Source of the DNA: Micromonospora chersina
GTDB taxonomy: Bacteria > Actinomycetota > Actinomycetes > Mycobacteriales > Micromonosporaceae
DNA length: 64,000 bases
Assembly: GCF_900091475.1 (NCBI RefSeq)
Contig: NZ_FMIB01000002.1
Coordinates: forward strand, 3,534,001 to 3,598,000
Direction: 5' to 3'
The stretch's first letter is position 1, and every line of letters begins with the position of its first letter. The translations under genes and the position numbers were made by a program. Under the pieces are notes generated by a model. The model did not search any database. It had not been told where the DNA came from and saw only the letters and a list, made by a program, of their open reading frames with translations. Of the stretch, positions 7,943 to 19,754 are shown piece by piece.

Positions 7943-9192
7943 TACTTGATCTGACCCTGGATGGTCTTGCCGGCGGCGGTGATCGTCTTGGCCGGGTCGG
8001 CGCCGCCGATGATGGCGGCCTCCGCCTTGCCGAACGGGTCCCAGATCGCGGCCATGGCCGGGATCGCCGGGAGCACCTGGCCGTTCTTGCCGGCCTCCTG
8101 GAACTTGGCCAGGTCCGGGTCCTCACCCTTGACCTGGTCGAAGGCGGCGGTCAGCGCCGGCGGGCGCGGCTCGGCCTTGTACAGCGCGACGGCCAGCTCG
8201 GGCTTGGTCACGTAGTTGGTGACGAACTCCTGGGCCAGGGCCTTGTTCTTGCCCTTGGCGGCGACGTAGAACGCCTGGACGCCCACGAACGGCTGGGCCT
8301 CCTTGCCACCGGCGAAGCCGGGGACCGGGGAGATGTCGTACTTGATGTTGGCCTTCTTGGCGTCGGCGATGGCCCACGGGCCGGAGACCAGGAAGGCGCA
8401 CTTCTTGCCGGTGAAGGTGGCGATGGAGTTCTCGCCGGTGATGGAGCGCTTCAGCGCGCCCTCGCCCTTCTCACCGAGCTTCGCGATCTTCTGGAAGGCC
8501 GCGATCGACTCCGGCTTGCCCACGCCCAGGTCCTTGGGGTCGTAGTCGCCGTTGGCCGCGGTGCCGAACAGGTAGCCGCCGCCCGAGGTGTACAGCGGGT
8601 AGACGTGGTACGCGTCGCCGTTCTGGCCGGACTGGAGGCAGAGGATCTCGCTGGCCTTCTTCTCGGCCTTGAGCTTCTTGCCGGTGGTGACCAGCTCCTC
8701 GATGGTCTTCGGCGCCTCGGGGGCCAGCTCGGTGTTGCGGATCAGCGCGACGTTCTCGGTGGCGTAGGGGACGCCGTAGAGCTGGCCGTTGAAGGTGACG
8801 GCCTTGACGGCGGTCTCGTTGAACGCACTCTTCTGCTCGGCGGCGAGCTGCACCGGGTCGATGGCGCCGTTCTGGACCAGGTTGCCGATCCAGTCGTGCG
8901 CGCCGACCACGACGTCCGGGCCGCTGCCCTGCTGCGAGGCGGTGACGAAGTTGGTCTGCAGGTCCTTGGAGACGGCCTGGACCTCGACGGTCACACCGTT
9001 CTCCTTGCCGAACTCCTCGGCGAACGGCTTCAGGGCGGCGGTCCGCTTGTCGTCGGCCCAGATGACCAGCTTGCCGCCGGTGGCCTTGGCGGACTCCTTC
9101 GCGGCCGGCTTGTCGCTGTCACTGCCGCCGCAGCCGGACGCGGCGAGCGCCAGGCCGAGGACAGCGACCACACCCGCGGTACGGATGCGCAT
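7942..9192 (-). CDS. malE: Maltose/maltodextrin-binding lipoprotein MalE
   Basis: A 416-residue extracellular solute-binding protein family 1. The N-terminus MRIRTAGVVAVLGLALAASGC is a lipoprotein signal with the lipidated Cys near residue 21. The mature part has GKLVIWADDKRTAALKPFAEEF and VTVEVQAVSKD, typical of MalE-type binding proteins, and a GPWAIADAKKA segment later. ATG 9192 is preferred because AGGAG lies five bases upstream; an in-frame ATG at 9210 has no such site. It is the first gene of malEFG and reads away from a LacI-type regulator, with CTTGC/GCAAG operators between them, so repression relieved by maltodextrin is expected. Confidence 0.92.
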   Translation of the reverse strand: MRIRTAGVVAVLGLALAASGCGGSDSDKPAAKESAKATGGKLVIWADDKRTAALKPFAEEFGKENGVTVEVQAVSKDLQTNFVTASQQGSGPDVVVGAHDWIGNLVQNGAIDPVQLAAEQKSAFNETAVKAVTFNGQLYGVPYATENVALIRNTELAPEAPKTIEELVTTGKKLKAEKKASEILCLQSGQNGDAYHVYPLYTSGGGYLFGTAANGDYDPKDLGVGKPESIAAFQKIAKLGEKGEGALKRSITGENSIATFTGKKCAFLVSGPWAIADAKKANIKYDISPVPGFAGGKEAQPFVGVQAFYVAAKGKNKALAQEFVTNYVTKPELAVALYKAEPRPPALTAAFDQVKGEDPDLAKFQEAGKNGQVLPAIPAMAAIWDPFGKAEAAIIGGADPAKTITAAGKTIQGQIK

Positions 9193-9260
9193 CGGTACTC
9201 CTGTCGTCATGGCGGCCCGCCGGGGGAAGGGCGGCCCACCAGTGGAAACCTCGGAAATTT

Positions 9261-9370
9261 CTTGCTGACCGGCGCGGGGGTACTGCGCCGCTGCTCTCGC
9301 ATGTTGCGGGGACGTTAGCAAGAGGTTGCAGAGAATGGAAGGGCTTGCAGGAGTGTACGCAAGAACTTGC
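9261..9370. promoter_or_regulatory. LacI/MalR operator cluster between malE and its regulator
   Basis: Several copies of the CTTGC half-site occur: CTTGC (9261-9265), GCAAGAGGTTGC (9318-9329), CTTGCAG (9344-9350) and the near-perfect dyad GCAAGAACTTGC (9359-9370). CTTGCAG is the motif described for the Streptomyces malE/MalR system. The same half-sites recur before the alpha-glucosidase gene at 10501-10529. Confidence 0.75.
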
Positions 9371-9390
9371 CCGTGAGCTAAAGTGCCGCC

Positions 9391-10470
9391 ATGCGCGCTC
9401 GACTGTCCGACATCGCCCAACAGGCCGAAGTCAGCGAGGCCACGGTGTCGCGGGTGCTCAACGACCGCCCCGGAGTGGCCCCGGAGACCCGGCAGGCCGT
9501 CCTCACCGCCCTCGACGTGCTCGGCTACGAGCGCCCCGCCCGGCTGCGCAAGCGCAGCGCCGGGCTGGTGGGCCTGGTCGTGCCCGAGCTGGACAACCCC
9601 ATCTTCCCGGCCTTCGCCCAGGTCATCGAGTCGACGCTGGCGCAGAGCGGGTTCACCCCGGTGCTCTGCACGCAGACCCCCGGCGGCGTCACCGAGGACG
9701 AGTACGTCGAGATGCTGCTCGACCGGCAGGTCTCCGGGATCGTCTTCGTCTCCGGCCTGCACGCCGACACCGCCGCCAACCACGACCGCTACCGGGCGCT
9801 GATCGCCCGACCGCTGCCGATCGTCATGATCAACGGGTACGCGCCCGGCATCGCGGCCCCCTTCGTCTCCTGCGACGACGGCGAGGCCACCGAACTGGCC
9901 GTCGCGCACCTGGTCGCGCTCGGCCACCGGCGGATCGGCCTGATCACCGGCCCGGACCGGTTCGTGCCCGTGCAGCGCCGCGTGGCCGGCTTCCGCACCG
10001 CCATGAAGCGGCTGGTCGGCGCCACCGAGGCCGAGGTGGGCGAGCTGGCCGAGCTCTCCCTGTTCGGTGTGGAGGGCGGCGAGGCGGCCGCGGGCCGGCT
10101 CATCGAGCGCGGGGTGACCGGCCTGGTCTGCGGCTCCGACCTGATGGCCCTGGGCGCGATCCGGGCCGCCCGGCAGCGCGGGCTTGCCGTCCCCGGCGAC
10201 ATCTCGGTGGTCGGCTACGACGACTCCCCGCTGATGGCCTTCACCGACCCGCCCCTGACCACCATGCGCCAGCCGGTCACCGCCATGGCGGTGGCCGCCG
10301 TGCGGGCCCTGGTCGACGAGATCAACGGGCACGCCGCACCGAACTCCGAGTACGTGTTCCGCCCGGAGCTGGTGGTGCGCGGCTCGACGGCGGTGGCCCG
10401 CCCGGCCGAGGCGGGCGGCGGCCCGCAGCGGCAGCGCACCACCCCGCCCACCCTCGCCGTCCCGGCCTGA
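9391..10470 (+). CDS. malR: LacI-family transcriptional regulator of the maltose genes (MalR/AglR-like)
   Basis: A 359-residue LacI-family repressor. The helix-turn-helix is at residues 5-24 (LSDIAQQAEVSEATVSRVLN), followed by the hinge helix ending in RPARLRKRS, and a periplasmic-binding-protein-like sensor with the usual GYDDSPLMAFTDPPLTT segment near residue 275. ATG 9391 has no ribosome site; a TAAAGT hexamer ends six bases upstream, which points to a leaderless mRNA. Its position between malEFG and an alpha-glucosidase, with shared CTTGC operators before both, supports control of the whole island. The likely effector is maltose or a maltodextrin; the assignment to MalR rather than another sugar regulator is inferred from context. 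Confidence 0.88.
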   Translation: MRARLSDIAQQAEVSEATVSRVLNDRPGVAPETRQAVLTALDVLGYERPARLRKRSAGLVGLVVPELDNPIFPAFAQVIESTLAQSGFTPVLCTQTPGGVTEDEYVEMLLDRQVSGIVFVSGLHADTAANHDRYRALIARPLPIVMINGYAPGIAAPFVSCDDGEATELAVAHLVALGHRRIGLITGPDRFVPVQRRVAGFRTAMKRLVGATEAEVGELAELSLFGVEGGEAAAGRLIERGVTGLVCGSDLMALGAIRAARQRGLAVPGDISVVGYDDSPLMAFTDPPLTTMRQPVTAMAVAAVRALVDEINGHAAPNSEYVFRPELVVRGSTAVARPAEAGGGPQRQRTTPPTLAVPA

Positions 10471-10500
10471 GCCGCAGCGGACCGCCCGACCCCGTCATTT

Positions 10501-10529
10501 CTTGCGCAAGGAATGCTTGACTCTTGCAG
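10501..10529 (+). promoter_or_regulatory. MalR-type operator and promoter of the alpha-glucosidase gene
   Basis: A perfect palindrome CTTGCGCAAG (10501-10510) is followed by GCTTGACT and CTTGCAG (10523-10529). TTGACT (10517-10522) fits a -35 box with CATTCT 18 bases downstream, so a repressor bound here would cover the promoter. Confidence 0.65.
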
Positions 10530-10624
10530 CGGTCGGGCGGCATTCTGCTCAGACACCCTGCGCCCACCACCACGCCCGCGCCGGGGCGTCACCGCCCCGC
10601 GCCAGAGAACGGGGATCTGAACCG

Positions 10625-12259
<1,635 letters not shown>

Positions 12260-12353
12260 GCCGGGTAACCCGCCATTGACCTGGTCGTCCGTTGTGCCCC
12301 GCGCCGACGGGCGGCTGGGCTACCGACCCCTTGTGGTGGGGGGTGAGGTGGCG

Positions 12354-12387
12354 CCGGCCCCTCGGGGACTCGTTCCCGAGGGGCCGG
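12354..12387 (+). terminator. Perfect 13-bp hairpin after the alpha-glucosidase gene
   Basis: Arms CCGGCCCCTCGGG (12354-12366) and CCCGAGGGGCCGG (12375-12387) with an eight-base loop, about 95 bp downstream of the aglA stop and 33 bp before the VOC gene. It has no T-run, as is common in GC-rich actinomycetes. Confidence 0.65.
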
Positions 12388-12420
12388 TGTCCATCTGGGA
12401 CGCCGGGGTACCACGTGGTG

Positions 12421-12783
12421 ATGACCGCACACGTGGCGCAGTACACCCTCGACGTCGGCGACCTCGACCGGATGGCCGACTTCTGGTCGGCCGCCCTCGG
12501 CTACACCGTCGGCCGGGGCGACGACGGCAGCGCGAAGCTCTACCCGCCACCCGGCCGGCCCGGCCCCACCGTCTGGTTGCAGGGCAGCGGGACGCCGAAG
12601 AACGGCAAGAACCGGCTCCACCTGGACCTGGTGGCGGACGGGGACCCGGCGGCGGAGGTCGACCGGCTGGTCGGGCTCGGCGCCCGGCACGCCGACGTCG
12701 GGCAGACCGGCGGCGAGGGCTTCGTGGTGCTGGCCGACCCGGAGGACAACGAGTTCTGTGTGCTCGATGGGCCGCCGAGCTGA
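12421..12783 (+). CDS. VOC-family (glyoxalase/bleomycin-resistance-like) protein
   Basis: A 120-residue single-domain protein of the vicinal oxygen chelate superfamily. It opens with AQYTLDVGDLDRMADFWSAALGYTV, the usual first beta-alpha-beta unit of this fold, continues with a GxLHLDLV-type strand (NRLHLDLVADG) and ends with VLADPEDNEFCVL, the DPxGNEFC signature. The His in LHLDL and Glu in NEFC are at metal-ligand positions of the fold. ATG 12421 is used; GTG 12418 directly before it is equally possible. Its stop lies three bases from the stop of a convergent gene. The substrate is not predictable; many such actinobacterial proteins are uncharacterised. Confidence 0.8.
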   Translation: MTAHVAQYTLDVGDLDRMADFWSAALGYTVGRGDDGSAKLYPPPGRPGPTVWLQGSGTPKNGKNRLHLDLVADGDPAAEVDRLVGLGARHADVGQTGGEGFVVLADPEDNEFCVLDGPPS

Positions 12784-12786
12784 GCC

Positions 12787-13275
12787 TCAGTCCCCCTTGG
12801 TGGTGAGCAGCGCGGCGATCCGGGCGAGCCCGGCCCGCACCTCGTCCCGGCTGGGCGGGGTCACCGGCTCCGGCTCCGGCTGCCGCTCGGCGGCCAGTTC
12901 CAGCTCCTCGTCGATGACGTCCTCGAAGTCGCCGTAGAGGTCGGCCTCGTCGACCCGGGCCGCCTCGTCCTCGGCGGCGATCTGCGCGGCGGCGATCTCG
13001 CCGCGGATCTCCTCGGGGGTCAGCGCCGGCAGCAGCGGCTCCACCACCGCCATGAGCTGCTCCTCGGCCACCACCGCCTCGGCCAGGGCGAGCGCGTGCG
13101 GCCGCTCGTACGGGCCGCACACCACCGGCTCCCACTCGTCGTCGTCGCCGAGCGGGCCGAAGGTGATGATCCACGGCAGGCCCAGCATCGGCGAGTCGTC
13201 CGGCAGGTCCAGTGTCACGAGTGCGCCCACCGGCCCATCATGGTCGGTGGCGACGCGGACGTGCGCCTCATTCAC
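12787..13275 (-). CDS. Conserved acidic protein, function unknown
   Basis: A 162-residue, strongly acidic soluble protein. The N-terminal 60 residues contain a beta-rich stretch (VATDHDGPVGALVTLDLP, ITFGPLGDDDEWEPVVCGPY); the rest is helical and Glu/Ala-rich, with TPEEIRGEIAAAQIAAEDEA and a C-terminal PPSRDEVRAGLARIAALL. GTG 13275 is preferred because a GGGGGAG site precedes it by six bases. It lies 30 bp downstream of the GntR gene in the same direction and may be the last gene of that operon. No domain is recognised. Confidence 0.65.
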   Translation of the reverse strand: MNEAHVRVATDHDGPVGALVTLDLPDDSPMLGLPWIITFGPLGDDDEWEPVVCGPYERPHALALAEAVVAEEQLMAVVEPLLPALTPEEIRGEIAAAQIAAEDEAARVDEADLYGDFEDVIDEELELAAERQPEPEPVTPPSRDEVRAGLARIAALLTTKGD

Positions 13276-13304
13276 GCCAACTCCCCCCTCTCCGGCGGCC
13301 GCTC

Positions 13305-13679
13305 TCACCCGCGCGTACCGGCGTCCAGAGCCGCACGGACCAGGGCGACCGCACGCTCCGGCGGGACGCCCAGGCGCAGCGCCTCGGCCGCGTACGCCAC
13401 GGCGGCCCGGTGCAGGCGGTCGGCGGCGTCGTCGCGCCCCGGCGCCACCACGGTGCCGTGCCGGCCGCGGGTCTCCACCAGCCCGGCGGACTCCAGCTCC
13501 CGGTACGCCCGGGCCACGGTGTTCACGGCCAGGCCCAGGTCGGCGGCGAGCTGCCGGACGGCGGGCAGCCGGGTGCCGACCGCCAGCCGACCGTCCCCGA
13601 TCATGCCGGCGAGCTGCCCGCGCACCTGCTCGTACGGGGGCACCGCCGAGTCCTCGTCGATGCGGACGCGGGTGCTCAT
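13305..13679 (-). CDS. GntR-family regulator (YtrA-like short form)
   Basis: A 124-residue regulator with a winged helix at the N-terminus: PPYEQVRGQLAGMIGDGRLAVG and then LPAVRQLAADLGLAVNTV with ARAYRELESAGLVETRGRHG. The effector domain is only about 45 residues of helix, the YtrA pattern, in which the regulator usually controls adjacent membrane-protein or transporter genes. Its ATG overlaps the stop of the upstream BrkB-type gene by four bases (ATGA), so the two are co-translated. It probably regulates this operon; the signal is unknown. Confidence 0.88.
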   Translation of the reverse strand: MSTRVRIDEDSAVPPYEQVRGQLAGMIGDGRLAVGTRLPAVRQLAADLGLAVNTVARAYRELESAGLVETRGRHGTVVAPGRDDAADRLHRAAVAYAAEALRLGVPPERAVALVRAALDAGTRG

Positions 13680-14611
13680 CCCGCTCCTCCCGGCGTGCCC
13701 GGGTCGGTCTCCTCGTCGACCTCCACGTCCACCTCCCGCGCGGCGCCGCCCTCGGCCAGGTCCACCACCCGACCGTAGCGGCTGGTGGCGGCCAGCGCGG
13801 CGCCGAAGAGCACCATCTGGTTGAGCAGGTAGAGGTAGAGCAGCAGCCCCACAGCGGTGGCCACCACGGTGTACGCCGGGTTCCGCTCGGTGCGCACCAC
13901 GTAGTAGCGCCCGACCGTGTTGAGCAGCGTGATGCCCACGGCGACCGCCAGCACGGCGGGGCGCAGCCGGCGCCGGCTCATCCGCAGCCGGGGCACCGCC
14001 ACCAGCAGCGCGGTGGCCAGCACCGCGTTGACCAGCACGCTGAGCACCGCGCTGACCGTGGTCAGCCCGACCGACCCGGTGCTGCGCAGCAGGAAGCGCA
14101 GCAGCGACTCCAGGGCGTCGACGGCGGCCACCGAGACACCCAGCAGCACGAAGACCGCGACCAGCACCCCCAGGTCGACCAGGCGGCGGACCACCAGGTT
14201 GCCGGGCTGCTGGTTGAACCCGTACATGAGCCGCTGCGAGGAGCGGATGGCCTCGACCCAGCCGATCCCGGTGAAGACCAGGATGACGAGGCCGACCACG
14301 CCGACGGTGTTGCTGCTCTCGGCGATCTGCTGGGGGTCGAGGAACGGCAGGTTCCCCTCCAGGAAATCGGCCGCCGCCCGGCTGACCTCGCGGTTGTCCT
14401 GGAGGATCGTGCCGAAGATCCAGTACCCGACCAGGGCCAGCGCGAACACGGCGAAGAAGCCGTAGTAGGCGATCGCCGCGGCCAGCCGGCCGGCGAGCAG
14501 GTCGGCGTAGAGCGTCCCGGCCCGCCACACGTGGTCGAAGACCGCCGACCGGTCGCGGGCCGCGTCGATGCGGCGCCCCAGCGCGGCCTCGATCCGGCCG
14601 ATGACGTTCAC
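13676..14611 (-). CDS. YihY/BrkB-family integral membrane protein
   Basis: A 311-residue membrane protein with about six helices. It has the family start (RAGTLYADLLAGRLAAAIAYYGFFAVF) and the internal GWVEAIRSSQRLMYGFNQQPG, the counterpart of the conserved loop in YihY/BrkB proteins. The family was once annotated as RNase BN or a serum-resistance factor; its real role is unclear. GTG 14611 is chosen because GAGGA precedes it by seven bases and an overlapping ATG runs into a stop after three codons. It is the first gene of an operon with the GntR regulator. The C-terminal 35 residues are hydrophilic and acidic, an ordinary actinobacterial tail. Confidence 0.85.
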   Translation of the reverse strand: MNVIGRIEAALGRRIDAARDRSAVFDHVWRAGTLYADLLAGRLAAAIAYYGFFAVFALALVGYWIFGTILQDNREVSRAAADFLEGNLPFLDPQQIAESSNTVGVVGLVILVFTGIGWVEAIRSSQRLMYGFNQQPGNLVVRRLVDLGVLVAVFVLLGVSVAAVDALESLLRFLLRSTGSVGLTTVSAVLSVLVNAVLATALLVAVPRLRMSRRRLRPAVLAVAVGITLLNTVGRYYVVRTERNPAYTVVATAVGLLLYLYLLNQMVLFGAALAATSRYGRVVDLAEGGAAREVDVEVDEETDPGTPGGAG

Positions 14612-14672
14612 CCCGCCATCCTCGCCGAATCCCGGACCCGGTGGAGGCAGGCCGGCCGGCCGCGCGCTCAGC

Positions 14673-15254
14673 TCAGCCGCCGAGGCGGAAGTCGCGGCGG
14701 GGCTGCCACCGGGTGGCCCCGCTGTGCGAGAAGAGGGTGAACGCCTCCACCTCGAAGAGCGCGGAGAAGTCGGCCAGGTCCTCGTACGCCTTGTCGAGCA
14801 CCTCGGGCGGCACGTCCTGGGCCACCGTGACGTGCGGGTGGTACGGGAAGCGCGCCTCGCGGTGCAGCTCGGGGGCCGCGTTGATGGCGGCGGCGAGCAG
14901 TTCGCACTCGCTGATCCCGGCGGCCACCGCCACGAAGACCACCTGGGTGACCGGCCGGAACGTGCCGGTGCCCCGCAGGTGCAGGGTGAACGGCAGGTGC
15001 GTGGCCGCCACCCGGGCCAGGTGCTCCTCGACGGCGGGCAGCGCGCGCACCGGGATCTCGGTGGGCCCGAGAAGAGTGACGTGCGCCGGGACGGCCTGCG
15101 GGTCGCCGGCCTCGACCCGCCGGCGGGTGAGCATCCCGCCCCACGGCTCGGGGATGTCGACCGCGATCCCGATCTGGATGGTGTCGCCGGCGTCCGGCGA
15201 ACCGTCCCTGCCCTCCACGCTGCGCGCCACCCCTCCGGCCACCGACCGCTTCAC
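14673..15254 (-). CDS. 2H phosphoesterase, 2'-5' RNA ligase-like
   Basis: A 193-residue protein with the two HxT/S motifs that define 2H phosphoesterases: HVTLLG near residue 58 and HPHVTVAQ near residue 140, about 80 residues apart as usual. The family hydrolyses cyclic phosphodiesters or 2'-5' linked nucleotides; a ligase role in vivo is doubtful. GTG 15254 is the longest plausible start; about 25 N-terminal residues before IQIGIAVDIP are not conserved in appearance, so a later start is possible. It lies 24 bp downstream of trpS in the same direction and is probably co-transcribed with it. Acts in the cytoplasm on an unknown substrate. Confidence 0.8.
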   Translation of the reverse strand: MKRSVAGGVARSVEGRDGSPDAGDTIQIGIAVDIPEPWGGMLTRRRVEAGDPQAVPAHVTLLGPTEIPVRALPAVEEHLARVAATHLPFTLHLRGTGTFRPVTQVVFVAVAAGISECELLAAAINAAPELHREARFPYHPHVTVAQDVPPEVLDKAYEDLADFSALFEVEAFTLFSHSGATRWQPRRDFRLGG

Positions 15255-15278
15255 CCGTTCCCGCCCTGCCCGGGACCG

Positions 15279-16337
<1,059 letters not shown>

Positions 16338-17363
16338 TCATGACGGGCCGCCCGGTCGGGTGGGCACGGGCGGGAGCGGGGCGGTGACCTCGCGCCGCGG
16401 TTCGGGCAGGCGCGCCGTGGAGACCGCGAGGCGGGACACCCGCCGCCCGTCGAGCGCCACCACCCGCAGCAGCCAGCCGCCGGGCGGGTCGTCCGGATCG
16501 GGCCCTCCGGCCTCGTCCCCGTCGACGGCCACCGGCACCTCGTCGCCGGCCACCGGCAGCCGGCCGAGGGCGGCCATCACGAAGCCGCCGACCGTCTCGT
16601 ACGGCCCGGCGGGCAGCGGCACCCCGGTCCGCTCGGCGAAGTCGGCCAGGTTGAGCCGGCCGTCGACCACGGCGGGCAGGCCGGCGTGGGCCGGGTCGGG
16701 CGGGGCGTCGTGCTCGTCGTGGATCTCCCCGACCAGCTCCTCCACCAGGTCCTCGCAGGTGACGATGCCGGCGGTGCCGCCGTACTCGTCGACCACCACG
16801 GCCAGGTGGTGGCCCTCCCGCCGCATCTCGGTGAGCGCGGCCAGCACCCGCTTGCTGCCGGGGAGGCGCTTCACCTCGCGGGCCAGGTCGCCGACCGTGG
16901 CGCGCGGGTCCCGATCCGGGCGCAGCAGCACGTCCCGCAGGTGGACGAGGCCGACCACGTCGTCGTGGGTGCCGTCGACCACCGGGTAGCGGGTGTGCGG
17001 CTCGGCCCGGACCAGCCGCTCGGCCTCGGCGACGGTGAGCCCGGCGGCGAGGAAGACCACCTCGGTGCGCGGCACCATGACCTCCCGGATCAGCCGGGCG
17101 CCGGCCACCAGCACCTCGTCGATGATCCGCCGCTCGTCCGGGTCGAGCACCGTGTTGGCCGCGACCAGGTCACGCAGCTCGGCCTCGCTGATCCGCTCCC
17201 GGCCGGCGGTCGGGCTCGCGCCGAGCAGGTCGGTGACCAGGCGGGTGGCGCCGTCGGCGGCCCGCACCACGAGGCGGGCGACGGTGCGGGCCACGGGTCC
17301 CGGGTCGCGTCTGGGCCGCCCCGACGAACGCCGCCGGGGCCCGGGACCACCTCCCTCCCGCAT
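16338..17363 (-). CDS. CBS-pair and CorC/HlyC-domain protein lacking the DUF21 membrane domain
   Basis: A 341-residue protein related to hemolysin C/CorC and to magnesium or cobalt efflux proteins. It has two CBS motifs (residues about 95-225, with MVPRTEVVFL, TRYPVVDGTHDDVVGLVHLRD, and HLAVVVDEYGGTAGIVT plus EDLVEELVGEI) and a C-terminal CorC/HlyC transporter-associated domain (VDGRLNLADFAERTG to about residue 320). The four-helix DUF21 domain of the full-length family is missing; only an amphipathic ARTVARLVVRAADGATRL segment remains. CBS pairs usually bind adenine nucleotides. ATG 17363 has a TACCAT box seven bases upstream and no ribosome site, so the mRNA may be leaderless. Short CorC-type proteins are known, so this is not necessarily a truncation. 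Confidence 0.85.
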   Translation of the reverse strand: MREGGGPGPRRRSSGRPRRDPGPVARTVARLVVRAADGATRLVTDLLGASPTAGRERISEAELRDLVAANTVLDPDERRIIDEVLVAGARLIREVMVPRTEVVFLAAGLTVAEAERLVRAEPHTRYPVVDGTHDDVVGLVHLRDVLLRPDRDPRATVGDLAREVKRLPGSKRVLAALTEMRREGHHLAVVVDEYGGTAGIVTCEDLVEELVGEIHDEHDAPPDPAHAGLPAVVDGRLNLADFAERTGVPLPAGPYETVGGFVMAALGRLPVAGDEVPVAVDGDEAGGPDPDDPPGGWLLRVVALDGRRVSRLAVSTARLPEPRREVTAPLPPVPTRPGGPS

Positions 17364-17370
17364 GAGAAGG

Positions 17371-17376
17371 ATGGTA
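17371..17376 (-). promoter_or_regulatory. -10 hexamer TACCAT before the CBS/CorC gene
   Basis: TACCAT on the minus strand is separated from ATG 17363 by seven bases, with no ribosome site between, as expected for a leaderless transcript. Confidence 0.4.
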
Positions 17377-17539
17377 GACAGCAGGCGCCGCGCGCTCCGG
17401 GCAATGTTCGGATCTGTTCAATCATGAAGGATTGTGATGGAATGGTGGACGGCCTCACTCGCAGCCGCGGTACAGCCCGCGGCCGTAGGGTGATCACGGA
17501 CGGCCGCCGCGCCACGCGGCCAGGCAGAGGAGGACCGAC

Positions 17540-18519
17540 GTGAAACTGCTCGTCACCGGCGGCGCCGGTTACATCGGCAGCGTGGTGACCCGGATGCTGC
17601 TGGACCACGGTCACGAGGTGACCGTGCTGGACGACCTGCGCACCGGCCACCGGGCGGCGCTCGCCCCCGAGGCGACCCACGTCGACCTGCCGATCCACGA
17701 GGCCGCCCGGGTGCTCACCCCCGACGCCGGCTTCGACGGCGTGCTGCACTTCGCCGCCCTGATCGCCGCCGGCGAGTCGATGGTGAAGCCGGAGCTCTAC
17801 TGGCAGACCAACACCGTCGGCTCGCTCGCCCTCATCGACGCGGTCCGCGCCGCCCGGGTGCCCCGGCTGGTCTTCTCCTCCACCGCCGCCGTCTACGGCA
17901 ACCCCACCGAGCTGCCCATCCCGGAGACCGCCGTCAAGGCCCCCACCAACACCTACGGGGCCACCAAACTGGCCGTCGACATGGCGCTCACCTCCGAGGC
18001 GATCGCGCACGACCTGGCCGCCGTCTCGCTGCGCTACTTCAACGTGGCCGGGGCGTACCGGCACGACGGGCGGGTCATCGGCGAACGGCACGACCCCGAG
18101 ACCCACCTCATCCCGCTCGCCCTCGAGGTGGCCGCCGGCCGGCGCGACAAGCTGCAACTCTTCGGCGACGACTACCCGACCGTCGACGGCACCTGCGTCC
18201 GCGACTACATCCACGTCGAGGACCTGGCCCGCGCGCACCTGCTGGCCCTCGACGCCGCCACGGCGGGCCGGCACCGCATCTACAACCTGGGCAACGGCAA
18301 CGGCTTCACCAACCGGCAGGTGATCGAGGTGGTCCGGGAGGTCACCGGGCACCCGGTGCCCGTCGAGGTGGCGCCGCGCCGCGAGGGCGACCCGGCCGAG
18401 CTGGTCGCCTCCTCGGCGCTGGCCCGCGCCGAGCTGGGCTGGGTGCCGGAGAAGGCCACCCTCCAGGACATGGTCGGCGACGCCTGGGAGTTCTACCGCA
18501 CGCACATCCTGGAGCAGCG

Positions 18520-18523
<4 letters not shown>
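17540..18523 (+). CDS. galE: UDP-glucose 4-epimerase
   Basis: A 327-residue extended short-chain dehydrogenase that interconverts UDP-galactose and UDP-glucose. The NAD-binding glycine motif is at the very N-terminus (LLVTGGAGYIGSVV), the catalytic Ser in FSSTAAVYG and the YxxxK pair in NTYGATKLAVDM. The GTG start at 17540 follows a strong GAGGAGG site. Its stop overlaps the galK start by four bases (GTGA), so galE and galK are translationally coupled and form a Leloir operon; galT is not adjacent. An inverted repeat CAATC-N6-GATTG lies at 17419-17434, 106 bp upstream, and might be regulatory. Confidence 0.95.
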
Positions 18524-19680
<1,157 letters not shown>

Positions 19681-19696
19681 TCTACCGCTCGAGCGA

Positions 19697-19736
19697 AAGG
19701 GGGTGGCCGTCCCGCACGGGACGGCCACCCCTCTTT
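19697..19736. terminator. Bidirectional terminator between galK and cysN
   Basis: A perfect stem of 14 bases, GGGGTGGCCGTCCC (19700-19713) with GGGACGGCCACCCC (19718-19731), loop GCAC, is flanked by AAAG on the left and CTCTTT on the right. It can end galEK on one strand and cysQDN on the other. Confidence 0.85.
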
Positions 19737-19754
19737 CACGCCTTGCCGAAGCGG

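Noticed and set aside
17419..17434. CAATC-N6-GATTG dyad upstream of galE
   Set aside because: Arms of five bases, 106 bp from the start, and no second copy or regulator nearby; not strong enough to call an operator.
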